From contig NZ_BKAU01000004.1 of the NCBI RefSeq assembly GCF_007992715.1, positions 616,788-680,787 of the forward strand: a stretch of DNA of 64,000 bases. The letters are read 5' to 3'. Each line of letters starts with the position of its first letter. Positions within the stretch are counted from its first letter, which is position 1. The position numbers and the translations under genes were made by a program. Source of the stretch: Chitinophaga cymbidii. GTDB taxonomy: Bacteria > Bacteroidota > Bacteroidia > Chitinophagales > Chitinophagaceae. Below, in pieces: positions 8,023 through 16,937 of this stretch. The notes under the pieces are model-generated. The model was not told the origin of the DNA. It ran no database searches and was given only the letters and a program-made list of their open reading frames with translations.

Positions 8023-8916
8023 TTAATGCTGACGGAATACCCGGGGCGGTACGCCTTCCAGCCGCCTGAATTGCCGCGTGAAATAATTGAGATTGTTGAA
8101 ACCCGCGCGGTAGCTGGCTTCTGTGATGCTCAGTGAAGGATCGGCGAGCAATTGCTTGGCGAGCCTGATGCGTTCCCGCGTGATATATTCCACCGGCGAA
8201 ATGCCGAATGTTTCCCGGAAGAGGCGGAAGAAAACGGACTTGCTCATGCAGGCCGTTTTACAGAGGCTTTCTATGCTGATGGAGCTGGACAGGTTTTCGC
8301 GGATGTATTGCACCACGGGCGCAAAGCGGTGAGCTTTGACGGGATTGTTCTCCAGGATGGATAACTGTTGCGTCTGTACGACGCGCACCAGCAGGGTTTT
8401 AATAGTGAGGTCGGTCAGCGCGTCCCGGATACCTTCTTCTTCCATGCTCACGCTGATGAGCTTGTTCAGGCTGTTGGCCAGCTCCTGGTTATTGAAAAAA
8501 TGGAAATAGGAAAAGTTGAGTTCCCAGGGAATTTCCTTGGGGTAGTTCTGGTTGAGGAAATCCATCGTTTTGTTCACCATGTCCCAATCCAGCGCCAGCG
8601 TGGCGCACTGCACGGGGTGCTGCTCATCCGCTTCGGGGAAATCCACTTTCATGGAAACGCCTTCCGGCAATATCACGGTTTCCCCCGGCAGAAAATCAAA
8701 GCCGGGTTCCCCGGAGAGGTACATCACTTTTTTGCCCCGCATCATGCTGGTGATCACGAGCCCGTCGTACGACAGGGCTACGTTCTCGCATTTCCGCCAG
8801 GTTTCGAAAATGTTCAGCTCGCAATGTTGCAGGTTGAAGACGCGGCGATGTTCCACCAGTGAATCCACTTTGGAAATATCGCTCAGATTAATGGTCTGGA
8901 TCGGGTATTTTTTCAT
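8023..8916 (-). CDS. AraC-family transcriptional regulator
   Basis: 297 aa. The N-terminal cupin-type ligand-binding domain (about 1-170) has AraC_N-like features (VITSMMRGKKVMYLSGEPGFDFLPGETVILPEG). The C-terminal AraC/XylS domain with two helix-turn-helix units is at about 195-295 (SIESLCKTACMSKSVFFRLFRETFGISPVEYI, SITEASYRAGFNNLNYFTRQFRR). It likely activates genes in response to a small molecule. Candidates are the membrane-protein gene behind it or genes outside the visible pathway set. No binding site could be assigned. Confidence 0.9.
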   Translation of the reverse strand: MKKYPIQTINLSDISKVDSLVEHRRVFNLQHCELNIFETWRKCENVALSYDGLVITSMMRGKKVMYLSGEPGFDFLPGETVILPEGVSMKVDFPEADEQHPVQCATLALDWDMVNKTMDFLNQNYPKEIPWELNFSYFHFFNNQELANSLNKLISVSMEEEGIRDALTDLTIKTLLVRVVQTQQLSILENNPVKAHRFAPVVQYIRENLSSSISIESLCKTACMSKSVFFRLFRETFGISPVEYITRERIRLAKQLLADPSLSITEASYRAGFNNLNYFTRQFRRLEGVPPRVFRQH

Positions 8917-9294
8917 AGTAGGCGCTCGACGGGATAAAATTACGGATATCCGGCAAAAAATAGGAGAATTGTGCTGTTTTCAGGGATGATCGTGCTACTT
9001 TTCTTTGCCCGGGACACTTATTTTTGCCCCGTATTACCCCATGGCGTTATGAAATACCGCCTCATTACTATCTCCAAATTAGCATCAGGAACTTAAAAAT
9101 ACTGCGCTGAATAATATTTCCCGGCGGCGTGCTGTCGAACTTGCCAAAGGTGAAATATCAGCGCAATTGATGTCGCCGGCGACAGTTGAAATTGATTTTG
9201 CGGAGATTGGCAGGAGTTTGCCGCCGGGCTGCGGCAACAATGGACGGAGGACGTGGGAGGCCCTTCATCCTTCCGGTTCAGCCCACAATGAAAT
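8917..9294. other. Gene-free stretch, possible short transcript or gene remnant
   Basis: About 380 bp with no credible gene. It holds a plus-strand -7-like TATTTTTG (9019-9026), a 15-codon ORF from 9049 (MKYRLITISKLASGT), and then an in-frame open stretch without its own ATG (about 9083-9340) that I cannot match to any family. The region ends at a hairpin with a T-run on the plus strand (9295-9323). It could be a small RNA gene or a decayed coding sequence. The sequence alone does not decide. Confidence 0.35.
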
Positions 9295-9323
9295 AGAAGC
9301 CGTTCGCAGGGACGGCTTCTTTT
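9295..9323. terminator. Intrinsic terminator, downstream of nagA
   Basis: AGAAGCCGT (9295-9303) pairs with ACGGCTTCT (9312-9320) and is followed on the plus strand by TTTATT. It lies immediately downstream of the nagA stop (minus strand). The T-run is on the plus-strand side, so it may end a plus-strand transcript as well. Confidence 0.6.
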
Positions 9324-10512
9324 ATTGGTTGCCGTCCTGATAGACGATCCTGCCTTTTACCATGGTCAGCTTCACGTTGACGCCGGCGTCCATGATAACG
9401 ATATCGGCATCTTTTCCCGGTGTGAGGGAGCCTTTGCGGTCGTCTACTTTCATGATCCTTGCGGGGGTGAGGCTCATCATCCTGACGGCGTCGGGGAGCG
9501 GCACGTCCGCCATCCGGATCATATTCCGCACCAGCCGGTCTGCCGTAGCCACGCTGCCTGCGAAGGAGCTGCGGTCCGGCAGCTTCGCCACGCCGTCTTC
9601 CACGATCACGTCCAGCCCGCCGTTGAGGGGGCCGAGTACACTTTTGCCGGGCGGCATGCCGGCGGCGCGCATGGCGTCGGTGATCAGCGCGATGCGGTCC
9701 GGCCCCTTGATCTTGTAAATGAGCTTCAGCAGGGCGGGCGGCAGGTGAACGCCGTCCGCGATGACCTCCGCATCGATTTCGTCGATCAGGTATACGCTTT
9801 CGATGACGCCGGCATAGCGTACCAGGTCTTTCCGCATGACGCCGGACATGCAGGAGTAGAAATGTGTGGCCAGCGTGTAGCCGCATTCCACGGCTTTGGC
9901 TACATCTTCATATACGGCATCTGTGTGGGCGATGGCGGGGAGGATGTTGCGGGAGCGGAGGTGCTGGCCGAGTTCCAGGGCGCCGGGCAGTTCGGGGGCG
10001 GCGCTCCACCGCACGATATGCGGGCTGTAATCCAGGATGGCGCGGTACTCCTCGGGGTCGGGGTTCCGGATATAACGCGGGTCCTGCGCGCCGCGCTGGT
10101 TCATGGCAAAGTAAGGCCCTTCCAGGTGTATGCCGAGCAGTTCGGCGCCGGGATGGCCGCTTTTATGCACCCGCTCAAATACATCGAGTGTGCGCAGCAG
10201 GTCTTCCTTTTCCGCCGTGAGCGTTGTAGGCACCATCGCTGTTGTGCCGTAACGCGCATGCAGCGCGGCAATGCCAAGAAAAGCCGCCTCCGTGCCGTCC
10301 ATGAAATCATGTCCGCCGCCACCGTGAATATGGATGTCAATAAATCCCGGCGATACGTAACACCCCTTTGCATCGATCACCCGCGCCTCCGGCGCTTCCA
10401 TATTTCCTTCGCTGATAGCCGCGATCACCCCGTCCCGTATCAGCAGGCTGCCTTCCGGGATAATGCGGAAAGGCGTGATGATCTGTCCGTTGATGATCCT
10501 GATCTGCTCCAT
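9322..10512 (-). CDS. nagA: N-acetylglucosamine-6-phosphate deacetylase
   Basis: 396 aa, the usual length for NagA. It hydrolyses GlcNAc-6-phosphate to glucosamine-6-phosphate and acetate in the cytoplasm. Amidohydrolase-fold motifs are in order: GFIDIHIHGGGGHDFMDG (metal-binding HxH, about residues 56-73), TTAMVPTTLT, HLEGPYFAMNQRGAQ (metal Glu), AIAHTDAVYED and ATHFYSCMSG (metal His), and LITDAMRAAGMPPG (catalytic Asp). It is a monocistronic minus-strand unit with no nagB or transporter next to it. A product role in recycling peptidoglycan or chitin-derived amino sugar is plausible. An opposing plus-strand open frame across the gene is a high-GC artefact. Confidence 0.95.
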   Translation of the reverse strand: MEQIRIINGQIITPFRIIPEGSLLIRDGVIAAISEGNMEAPEARVIDAKGCYVSPGFIDIHIHGGGGHDFMDGTEAAFLGIAALHARYGTTAMVPTTLTAEKEDLLRTLDVFERVHKSGHPGAELLGIHLEGPYFAMNQRGAQDPRYIRNPDPEEYRAILDYSPHIVRWSAAPELPGALELGQHLRSRNILPAIAHTDAVYEDVAKAVECGYTLATHFYSCMSGVMRKDLVRYAGVIESVYLIDEIDAEVIADGVHLPPALLKLIYKIKGPDRIALITDAMRAAGMPPGKSVLGPLNGGLDVIVEDGVAKLPDRSSFAGSVATADRLVRNMIRMADVPLPDAVRMMSLTPARIMKVDDRKGSLTPGKDADIVIMDAGVNVKLTMVKGRIVYQDGNQ

Positions 10513-10551
10513 TTACACAAGATACGTATAAGGGGTGAGCAATATTTGACA

Positions 10552-10559
10552 TATATTTG
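10552..10559 (+). promoter_or_regulatory. -7 promoter element for the 196-aa secreted protein
   Basis: TATATTTG matches the Bacteroidota -7 consensus TAnnTTTG and ends 22 bp before the ATG at 10582. I see no TTTG at the -33 position, so only half the promoter is supported. Confidence 0.5.
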
Positions 10560-10581
10560 CCGGAATCTTATCTCTTACGCT

Positions 10582-11172
10582 ATGAAGAAATTACTTACAC
10601 TTTCTGCGCTGGCAGGCGCCATGCTGCTCTGCGGCCAGGTAAAGGCACAAGACATTACCAAAGGTAACCTCGCATTCCTGAAAGGCGTTGACGAAATCAA
10701 CGTTTCCTTTGTTTACACAGACCTCAAAGTGGGCAAAGAAGGCAAAGAAGCCAATTACATCAAAAAGAAAAAAACGGAACGGGAAGCCAAGGAACCCGGC
10801 GGCGGCGCGGCATGGGAAAAAAGCTGGTATGACGACAGGCCCAAGCGCTATGAGCCCAGGTTCATCCTCCTGTTCGGCAAGTATGCGGAAATGAAGATCG
10901 GCGATGAAGATGTAAAAGGCAAATACACGATGGTGGTGGACACCAAATTCATTGAGCCGGGCTACAACGTGGGCATCTCTTCCGGCGCCGCTGTCATTGA
11001 CCTGGATATTTCCATCTTTGATGCAAGCGATATGACCAAGCCCCTTTGCAAGATCAGGATGGATGATGTGAAAGGCGGCAAAGGCCAGTTTGATACCGGT
11101 ATGCGCATTGGTGAGGCATATGCCAAAGCGGGCAAGGAACTGGGGAAGCTGGTGGCGAAGAAGGCGAAGTGA
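10582..11172 (+). CDS. Secreted protein of unknown function
   Basis: 196 aa from the ATG at 10582, where a signal peptide begins (MKKLLTLSALAGAMLLCGQVKAQ, cleavage after KAQ at about residue 22). The open frame extends far upstream, but that part is antisense to nagA and is ignored. The mature protein is lysine-rich and charged (GKEGKEANYIKKKKTEREAK at about 55-74) and ends in a Lys/Ala-rich tail. It has no cysteine pair or motif that I recognise. A -7 element 22 bp upstream and a terminator downstream make it a single-gene unit. Confidence 0.8.
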   Translation: MKKLLTLSALAGAMLLCGQVKAQDITKGNLAFLKGVDEINVSFVYTDLKVGKEGKEANYIKKKKTEREAKEPGGGAAWEKSWYDDRPKRYEPRFILLFGKYAEMKIGDEDVKGKYTMVVDTKFIEPGYNVGISSGAAVIDLDISIFDASDMTKPLCKIRMDDVKGGKGQFDTGMRIGEAYAKAGKELGKLVAKKAK

Positions 11173-11192
11173 TGTTTTGTGGATGAAGTTAT

Positions 11193-11223
11193 AAGGCCGG
11201 CCTCTTTGGAAGCCGGCTTTTTT
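11193..11223. terminator. Intrinsic terminator between convergent genes
   Basis: GCCGGC (11196-11201) pairs with GCCGGC (11212-11217), extended by AA/TT outside and TC/GA inside, followed by TTTTTTATT. It lies between the secreted-protein gene and the convergent serine hydrolase and probably stops both. Confidence 0.75.
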
Positions 11224-12613
11224 ATTCTTTATACCAGACAAATTGCCCCTGTTTAAGACTTCTGACCTTCCCATCATCATCGGCAACAAATTCATAGTGT
11301 ATGGAATGCCCGTTCGCGCCTTCTACCTTAAAGCGGAGCCCACCGTCCGGGATCATAGGTTTGCCCGGTAACAGGTCCTGCAAATAGGAAGAATAGAGCG
11401 TATCGTTCCGCAGGGATATTTTCATTTCCGCGTATCCACCGGGCAGTTTGTAAGTGCCCACATAGCTTGTAATATCAGGCACTTCCTTTTTGCCATAAAC
11501 GGTGTTGACGATATCCGCAATCTGCCCGTTGATCTGGTTGAAATCCACATCAGAAACATTGGTCAGGATCACCCAGCCTACTTTACTGTCCGGATTGAAC
11601 ACAACTATGCTGCGATAGCCGGGTACTGCTCCTTCGTGCAATGTGTAAGGGTAAGCGGGTTTCCATGCCAGTCTTGAATAGATCATCCTGGCTTTGCTTT
11701 CGGCTGAAAGCACGCGGGGCTGATCGTTAAACTGGAAGGAGATAAAACGGCACATATCTCTTGCGGTGGCGTACATGCCGCCGGCATATAATGCGGAGTA
11801 CGGTTCAAAGTAGGGAACGGTGTCGGTGGCGCCGGTTACCGGGTTGTAGCGGTAGCCCTTGGCGACCTGTTTTCTGGCAGCCGGTTCGGTGAGGAACCCG
11901 GAGTTTGTCATGCCGAGGGGCTTGAGTATATTATTGCGTACATATGCGGAGAAGTCCGTTTTTGCAGCCCTTTCCAGCGCTATGCCCAGCACGCTGTAGC
12001 CGAGGTTGGAATAGTGCCGGTCGTTGTGGTGCAGATAATGGTAGGGTGGATATTCCAGTTTGATGAACTGCAGGGACCGGAGCAGCGCTTCGTCTGTCGA
12101 GAACCATTTCAACTTTTCTTTTCCCCCGGTGATCATCCAGCGGTCATACGAAACAGAAAAATCAGCGTCCGCCGGGGTGTTGCGCGGCAGGCCGGCGGAA
12201 TGGGTCACCAGCTGGAAAAGTGTAGTGGGACCGGTTCCGGGGAAATCCGATTTTACTTTGTACTCGGGAACGTATTTTCTTACGTCATCGTCCAGCTTTA
12301 CGGCGCCGCGCTCTGCCAGCTGCATCAGCATGGTGGCGGTAAACGTTTTGGTGACGGACATGATCGGGAATTTTGCATCGATGCTTGCGGGTGTTTGATG
12401 CGCTATGTCGATATATCCCAAAGATGATTGATAAACGATATCGTTTTCGTGCACCACACAAACAGCAAGGGCGGGCGACTTGCATTTATCGCTGAAACCG
12501 CTGATCGCTTTATTCAGTTTGACGGCGATGGAATCGGGAAGGCTTTGAGCCTGTGCGGGCCGCTGGATTAAAAGGATAGCAAATGTGAGCAGTACCGGGA
12601 AGTATTTTCTCAT
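11222..12613 (-). CDS. Secreted serine hydrolase, class C beta-lactamase/PBP4* family
   Basis: 463 aa with a signal peptide (ending RPAQAQ at about residue 23). Beta-lactamase fold domain at about 30-375: SxxK nucleophile motif in MSVTKTF (about residue 78), YxN motif in HYSNLGY (about 200), and a possible third motif around HEGAVPGY (about 335). The last 90 residues form a separate C-terminal domain typical of Bacteroidota serine hydrolases of this type (YVGTYKLPGGYAEMKI). The family includes D-amino-acid peptidases, esterases and beta-lactamases, so sequence does not fix the substrate. It is exported, probably periplasmic, and not in an operon. Confidence 0.88.
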   Translation of the reverse strand: MRKYFPVLLTFAILLIQRPAQAQSLPDSIAVKLNKAISGFSDKCKSPALAVCVVHENDIVYQSSLGYIDIAHQTPASIDAKFPIMSVTKTFTATMLMQLAERGAVKLDDDVRKYVPEYKVKSDFPGTGPTTLFQLVTHSAGLPRNTPADADFSVSYDRWMITGGKEKLKWFSTDEALLRSLQFIKLEYPPYHYLHHNDRHYSNLGYSVLGIALERAAKTDFSAYVRNNILKPLGMTNSGFLTEPAARKQVAKGYRYNPVTGATDTVPYFEPYSALYAGGMYATARDMCRFISFQFNDQPRVLSAESKARMIYSRLAWKPAYPYTLHEGAVPGYRSIVVFNPDSKVGWVILTNVSDVDFNQINGQIADIVNTVYGKKEVPDITSYVGTYKLPGGYAEMKISLRNDTLYSSYLQDLLPGKPMIPDGGLRFKVEGANGHSIHYEFVADDDGKVRSLKQGQFVWYKE

Positions 12614-12747
12614 TTTATCGTTTTGGCGGAGAGGGATGAATATGATGCCAAAATGGATTTATTTAGACGGTAGGGGTTTACAGATATAATTGCATTGTAT
12701 GTGTCCGGTTTCAATACAGCTGCCGTTCGCTTGCGGGCGGAAAAAAA

Positions 12748-12773
12748 GTGCCGGAGCTGATCTGCTCCGGCAC
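12748..12773 (-). terminator. Terminator of the GH16 gene
   Basis: GTGCCGGAGC (12748-12757) pairs perfectly with GCTCCGGCAC (12764-12773) over six bases. Read on the minus strand, the stem is followed by seven T residues. It lies 10 bp after the GH16 stop at 12783. Confidence 0.85.
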
Positions 12774-12782
12774 GCCTGAATG

Positions 12783-15700
12783 CTATTGTTTGATCAGCCG
12801 CAAGGTTTCCTTTTTGCCTGCTCCTTCCAGTGAAAGGAAGTACATGCCGCTCGGGAAAGCGCTGATGTTCCTGCTCACATCTTTTTCTCCCCGCGCCACG
12901 TTCCATACGGTGATCAGTTTACCGTTCACGTCGTATACCTTTATTACCCTGCAATCGCTGCTGACGGGCGTGATCAGGATATTTCCGCTGGCGGGGTTGG
13001 GATAGACGATCGTTTTTGATGCCTGCATGATCTGTTTGCCCGGCGCCAAGGATAACAGGTGTTCTTCCGTTCCGGCGCTGGTCCCGCAATTATCAATGAT
13101 GAACCAGTTGAACTTGAACGTGCCGGACACTACGTGTATGCCGGTATAGCTCAATGCGGGCAGTGTAATCGTATCCGTTATTGTCTGCCACTGGCCACCG
13201 GTGGAAGGAATATCCTTGATACCGAAGTTGAAGCTGCTATGCCCCACCTTTATCTGCGCGGGCGCTGTGGAGGATACGCGGAAGCTGATCCTGTACAGCC
13301 CTGCGGTTGGTACGTTCAGCGTGTTGTAAGCGAAGTAATGCCCTGGGGCAAGGCCGGTGAAGTTTTGTCCGCCGCCAATGTCCGTGCAGCTTTCCAGTGT
13401 GGGACCGGAATGGCGGGCGGAGAAGCTTTCGGCCTCATAGAACGTGTTCACAGAGCAATCGTAGACATGTAATGTGGCGGTATCGGTAAACCCGCCGGCG
13501 CTGGCTGTTACATGATATGTACCGGGCGCTGCGTTGGCGGTTACCAGTCCGGTGCTGTCCACCGTATTGCCGGAACCGGTGACGGACCAGCTTACTGCCG
13601 GCAGGGAAACGGGCTGGTTGCCGGCGTCATAGCCGGTAACGGCGAACTGGTGCCAGTCTCCTGTGCCGAGGGTTACCGTGTCAGGCGCCAGCTCAATACG
13701 GGCGAGGGGTTCCGGTTCTTCCGCGCAGTTATCGATGGCGAACCAGTTGAACCGGAAGCTGCCGGACACGGCATGTATGCCGGTGTAGGAAAGGGCGGGC
13801 AGCGTAAGGGTGTCAGAAATCGTTTGCCATTCACCGTTAGTGTTGGGTACGTCTACGATGCGGAAAGTGAATGTGCCGTGGCCGATCTTTATTTTCGCTG
13901 CTGCGGTGGTGGACACGCGCAGCCGGATATTGTACTTGCCGGGTGAGGGTACTTGCAGATTGCTGTATGCGAACCATTTTCCCGCCGTGATGCCGGCAAA
14001 ATGCTGGCTGCCGTCCACGTCGTCCGTGGTTTCCAGGTAGGGGCCGGCGGCGCGTGATGAGGCGGATTCCGCTTCATAGCGGTGATTGACGGTGCAGGTA
14101 TAACCCAGTTCCACCGCCAGTGTGTCGCTGACTGCGCCAGACCGGGCGATCACCGCAAATATGCCCGGTGTATTGCCGGCGGTTAATACGCCGTTGGCGT
14201 CAATGCTATTGCCGCTTCCGGTGACTGACCAGAATACTGTATCCATTACGGGCACCTCTGTGTTGTATTGATCATATCCTTTTACCGAGAATTGCTGTGA
14301 AGCGCCTACCGGTATTACCACCGAATCGGGTAGTATTTCGAGGCGGGAGAACACGGGCATGTTGTTGACGGTTACAGTGGCCGTGTCGGCAAGTGTACCT
14401 GACGTGGCGGTAACGGTGTACAGCCCCGCGGAATCCGCCTGCAACAGGCCGGTAGCACTGATCTGGCTGCCTGTGCCGGAAACGGACCATACTTCCGCCG
14501 GCGAAAGCATCATGTAGTTGCTGTCCGCGTCATATCCCCATGCGGTGAATTGCAGGGACTGCCCGGTAAAGAGTTGGGCACTGTTCGGTTTTATCACCAC
14601 GCTTTCCGCTTCGTACGCGGATGCCGGAACGATTTCCAGCCAGTTGAAATTCCAGCCGGGAGTAGTGGATGTCACGCGGATCGTTTGCTGTCCCGGGCCA
14701 AAAACAATAGGTGCGGACGCAACGGTTATCCACGTTTGCCAGCCGCCGCTGGCGGGTAGCTGCACGCTTGCGAGCGCAGTGGAATCCCTTGTGACAGAAA
14801 GCCCCGAAAGCGTATTGGCGGCTACCCGGAACCTGATGCGGTAAGCCATGCTGTCCGGCACATCAATATCGTACTCAAACCAGGTCTGGCCGGTGATGCG
14901 GCTCATGTTCAGCCCGCCGCTGGTATCGGCGGTGTTTTCAGAACAGCAGGCATTGGTGTTATCGAAATCCTCGGCTTCTATTCTTGCCGGTATCGGTTTA
15001 TAGTTTGTGGACCTTACCTGCACGTTGGTGGAGCCGGATAAGGTGATGGTATCGTGCGTGGCGGTGGCGGTAACAACGCCTGTGCTGTTGATGACGGCAA
15101 AGCCGGAGGCGCTGATGGTGTTGCCGCTGCCTGTGATGCTCCACACGGGCGTAATGCTGTCCATCACATGACCGTTCTGGTCCCATACTTTCGCGGTGAA
15201 CTGTTGTGTTGCGCTAGGCAGTACGGATATTTCAGATGGAATGATCTCAACAGAATCCGGCACAGGCGTTCCCAATCCTTTTTGATAAACGCGCACATAG
15301 TCCACCAGCATGCTGTCCGGCCAGTCGGCTTCCACGATATTTCCACCCATTCCTCCACCGATGGCGATATTCAGGATAATGAAAAAAGGTTTGTCGAAAG
15401 GCCAGTCCCGCCAGTCCGTCTGCGGATTTACGTAAGTATAGAACGCCCTGCCGTCGTGCGTGAACCGCAGGGAGTCCGGCGACCATTCCAGTCCATACAC
15501 ATGATATACGGTATCCACGTCGGGCATTATTTCGTTTCCGCCGAGGTTGCCGCCGTTCGTCCAGTTCCTGTTCTCTGTATGCACGGCGCACATGGCTTTG
15601 CCGAAGGTATTACCGACGTGTTCGAGTATATCTATCTCGCCGCTTTTGGGCCAGTTGCCGTAGCTGCTGGTGGTGGGCATCAGCCAGAAGGCAGGCCAGG

Positions 15701-16856
15701 AGCCCCGCGCCTTTGGCAGCTTCGCTCTCATTTCCACCTTGCCATACAGGAAATCCATTTTACCCTGCGAGATCACCCGCGCGGACGACCAGGGCTCGTT
15801 GGGATTGCCGGTCGGGAAATCTTTTTTGCCGGTCAATACAAGATTGCCGTCCCTTACTCTGGCATTATCATGCGCAGCGTCCGTATATACCTGTTCTTCG
15901 CTGTTGATCCAGCCTTTCGGCCGCGGATCGATCGTCCATCTGGAAGCATCGGGCAGGCCGTCCGTTTCAAATTCATCGTTATATATCATCGTCCAGTCCG
16001 GGTTACCATCGAAGACCACGTTGCCGGTGGCTTTATAGGCGGCGATCTGCGCGTTCTGCAATTCATTTCCGTCCACCGTCAGCGTAAAAGCCGTTCTGGA
16101 ATAATTGGCCGGTGAGTTGCCGCTCAGCACGATGCTGGCGGTGGTATCGTTTACCCGTAATATGCTGCCGACGGACACGCCGGGCGGCAGGGAGGAAGTG
16201 GTCCAGTTGGCGGGGGCAAGCGTTGCGGCAAACACATCGCCATACAATTTTACTTCGATCGTTTTTCCGTTTTCCTGTCCCATTGGAATATTCATACCGG
16301 TCATCCTGATGCCGGTGGGGTCGGGTGCGAGGATGTGGTCAAAATATAATATCCCGTTTGCCTTCCGGCCGTCGATGAACTGTACGGTGATGCGGTCCAG
16401 GTCCGTTCGGTGGCTCACGCCGGGAAAAGTGAACACGGCTTCTTCCCATTGATTGGCCTGCTGTATCTGGTACGTCTGGTACACAGCCTGCGTGTAGTCG
16501 CTGCCGGGCTGTAGCTTGAAGAGCACTTCTTCCTGCACATTGCTGTACACCAGCATTTTGAAAGTGCTGCCGGCGGACAGGTCGAACGGAGCACTGAGCG
16601 TGCATGCGGCGGCCATGTAGGGAGAGCAGGTCGTGTCCTTGATAAATTTAGCGACATGAGAACTTGGGTTGAGGGCGGAGGGTGCCGGGTTCGGCTCATT
16701 GAAAAGTACAGTGCCGGTGGCGTTTGCGCCGGCATTATAGATCCATATCCCCGAAGCGGGGCCGTTACCTTCCATGTCGTCGATCAACCGGAGCTGGGCC
16801 GGTAACCGGTGGCACAGCAGGATGGATAAAAGCAATAAAGTAGTGATCTTTTTCAT
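12783..16856 (-). CDS. Secreted glycoside hydrolase family 16 (beta-glucanase) with CBM6 and Ig-like modules and T9SS tail
   Basis: 1357 aa with a signal peptide (to about residue 20, LPAQ). Order of parts: N-terminal carbohydrate-binding-like jelly roll (about 22-185); Ig-like module; GH16 catalytic domain at about 285-545 with GEIDILEHVG, the ExDxxE signature holding nucleophile and acid/base; then alternating Ig-like (Big2-type) modules and three CBM6-like modules. Two of these are close to each other (YEAESxS start, FNWFxIDNC end). A type-A T9SS sorting domain closes the protein (VYPNPASGNI ... GMYFLSLEGAGKKETLRLIKQ, about 1285-1357). GH16 enzymes cut beta-1,3 or mixed-linkage glucans, galactans and related polymers. 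The protein should be secreted or surface-attached by T9SS. It is monocistronic with its own terminator. Confidence 0.93.
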   Translation of the reverse strand: MKKITTLLLLSILLCHRLPAQLRLIDDMEGNGPASGIWIYNAGANATGTVLFNEPNPAPSALNPSSHVAKFIKDTTCSPYMAAACTLSAPFDLSAGSTFKMLVYSNVQEEVLFKLQPGSDYTQAVYQTYQIQQANQWEEAVFTFPGVSHRTDLDRITVQFIDGRKANGILYFDHILAPDPTGIRMTGMNIPMGQENGKTIEVKLYGDVFAATLAPANWTTSSLPPGVSVGSILRVNDTTASIVLSGNSPANYSRTAFTLTVDGNELQNAQIAAYKATGNVVFDGNPDWTMIYNDEFETDGLPDASRWTIDPRPKGWINSEEQVYTDAAHDNARVRDGNLVLTGKKDFPTGNPNEPWSSARVISQGKMDFLYGKVEMRAKLPKARGSWPAFWLMPTTSSYGNWPKSGEIDILEHVGNTFGKAMCAVHTENRNWTNGGNLGGNEIMPDVDTVYHVYGLEWSPDSLRFTHDGRAFYTYVNPQTDWRDWPFDKPFFIILNIAIGGGMGGNIVEADWPDSMLVDYVRVYQKGLGTPVPDSVEIIPSEISVLPSATQQFTAKVWDQNGHVMDSITPVWSITGSGNTISASGFAVINSTGVVTATATHDTITLSGSTNVQVRSTNYKPIPARIEAEDFDNTNACCSENTADTSGGLNMSRITGQTWFEYDIDVPDSMAYRIRFRVAANTLSGLSVTRDSTALASVQLPASGGWQTWITVASAPIVFGPGQQTIRVTSTTPGWNFNWLEIVPASAYEAESVVIKPNSAQLFTGQSLQFTAWGYDADSNYMMLSPAEVWSVSGTGSQISATGLLQADSAGLYTVTATSGTLADTATVTVNNMPVFSRLEILPDSVVIPVGASQQFSVKGYDQYNTEVPVMDTVFWSVTGSGNSIDANGVLTAGNTPGIFAVIARSGAVSDTLAVELGYTCTVNHRYEAESASSRAAGPYLETTDDVDGSQHFAGITAGKWFAYSNLQVPSPGKYNIRLRVSTTAAAKIKIGHGTFTFRIVDVPNTNGEWQTISDTLTLPALSYTGIHAVSGSFRFNWFAIDNCAEEPEPLARIELAPDTVTLGTGDWHQFAVTGYDAGNQPVSLPAVSWSVTGSGNTVDSTGLVTANAAPGTYHVTASAGGFTDTATLHVYDCSVNTFYEAESFSARHSGPTLESCTDIGGGQNFTGLAPGHYFAYNTLNVPTAGLYRISFRVSSTAPAQIKVGHSSFNFGIKDIPSTGGQWQTITDTITLPALSYTGIHVVSGTFKFNWFIIDNCGTSAGTEEHLLSLAPGKQIMQASKTIVYPNPASGNILITPVSSDCRVIKVYDVNGKLITVWNVARGEKDVSRNISAFPSGMYFLSLEGAGKKETLRLIKQ

Positions 16857-16937
16857 ATCGTGGAATATTAGGTGTCTAGGATGATGGTATAAAAGGGTGA
16901 ACTGGGAACGGGCTACTGAATAAAAATATGGAATTTT

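Noticed and set aside
9325..10581. Long plus-strand open frame across nagA, continuous with the 196-aa secreted protein
   Set aside because: It is antisense to a clear NagA with all catalytic motifs. Its translation is low-complexity H/R/A/G sequence. A signal peptide starts precisely at 10582, so only the part from there is a gene.
15054..16115. 353-codon plus-strand open frame inside the GH16 gene
   Set aside because: Antisense to the GH16 catalytic domain with the ExDxxE motif. No family features.
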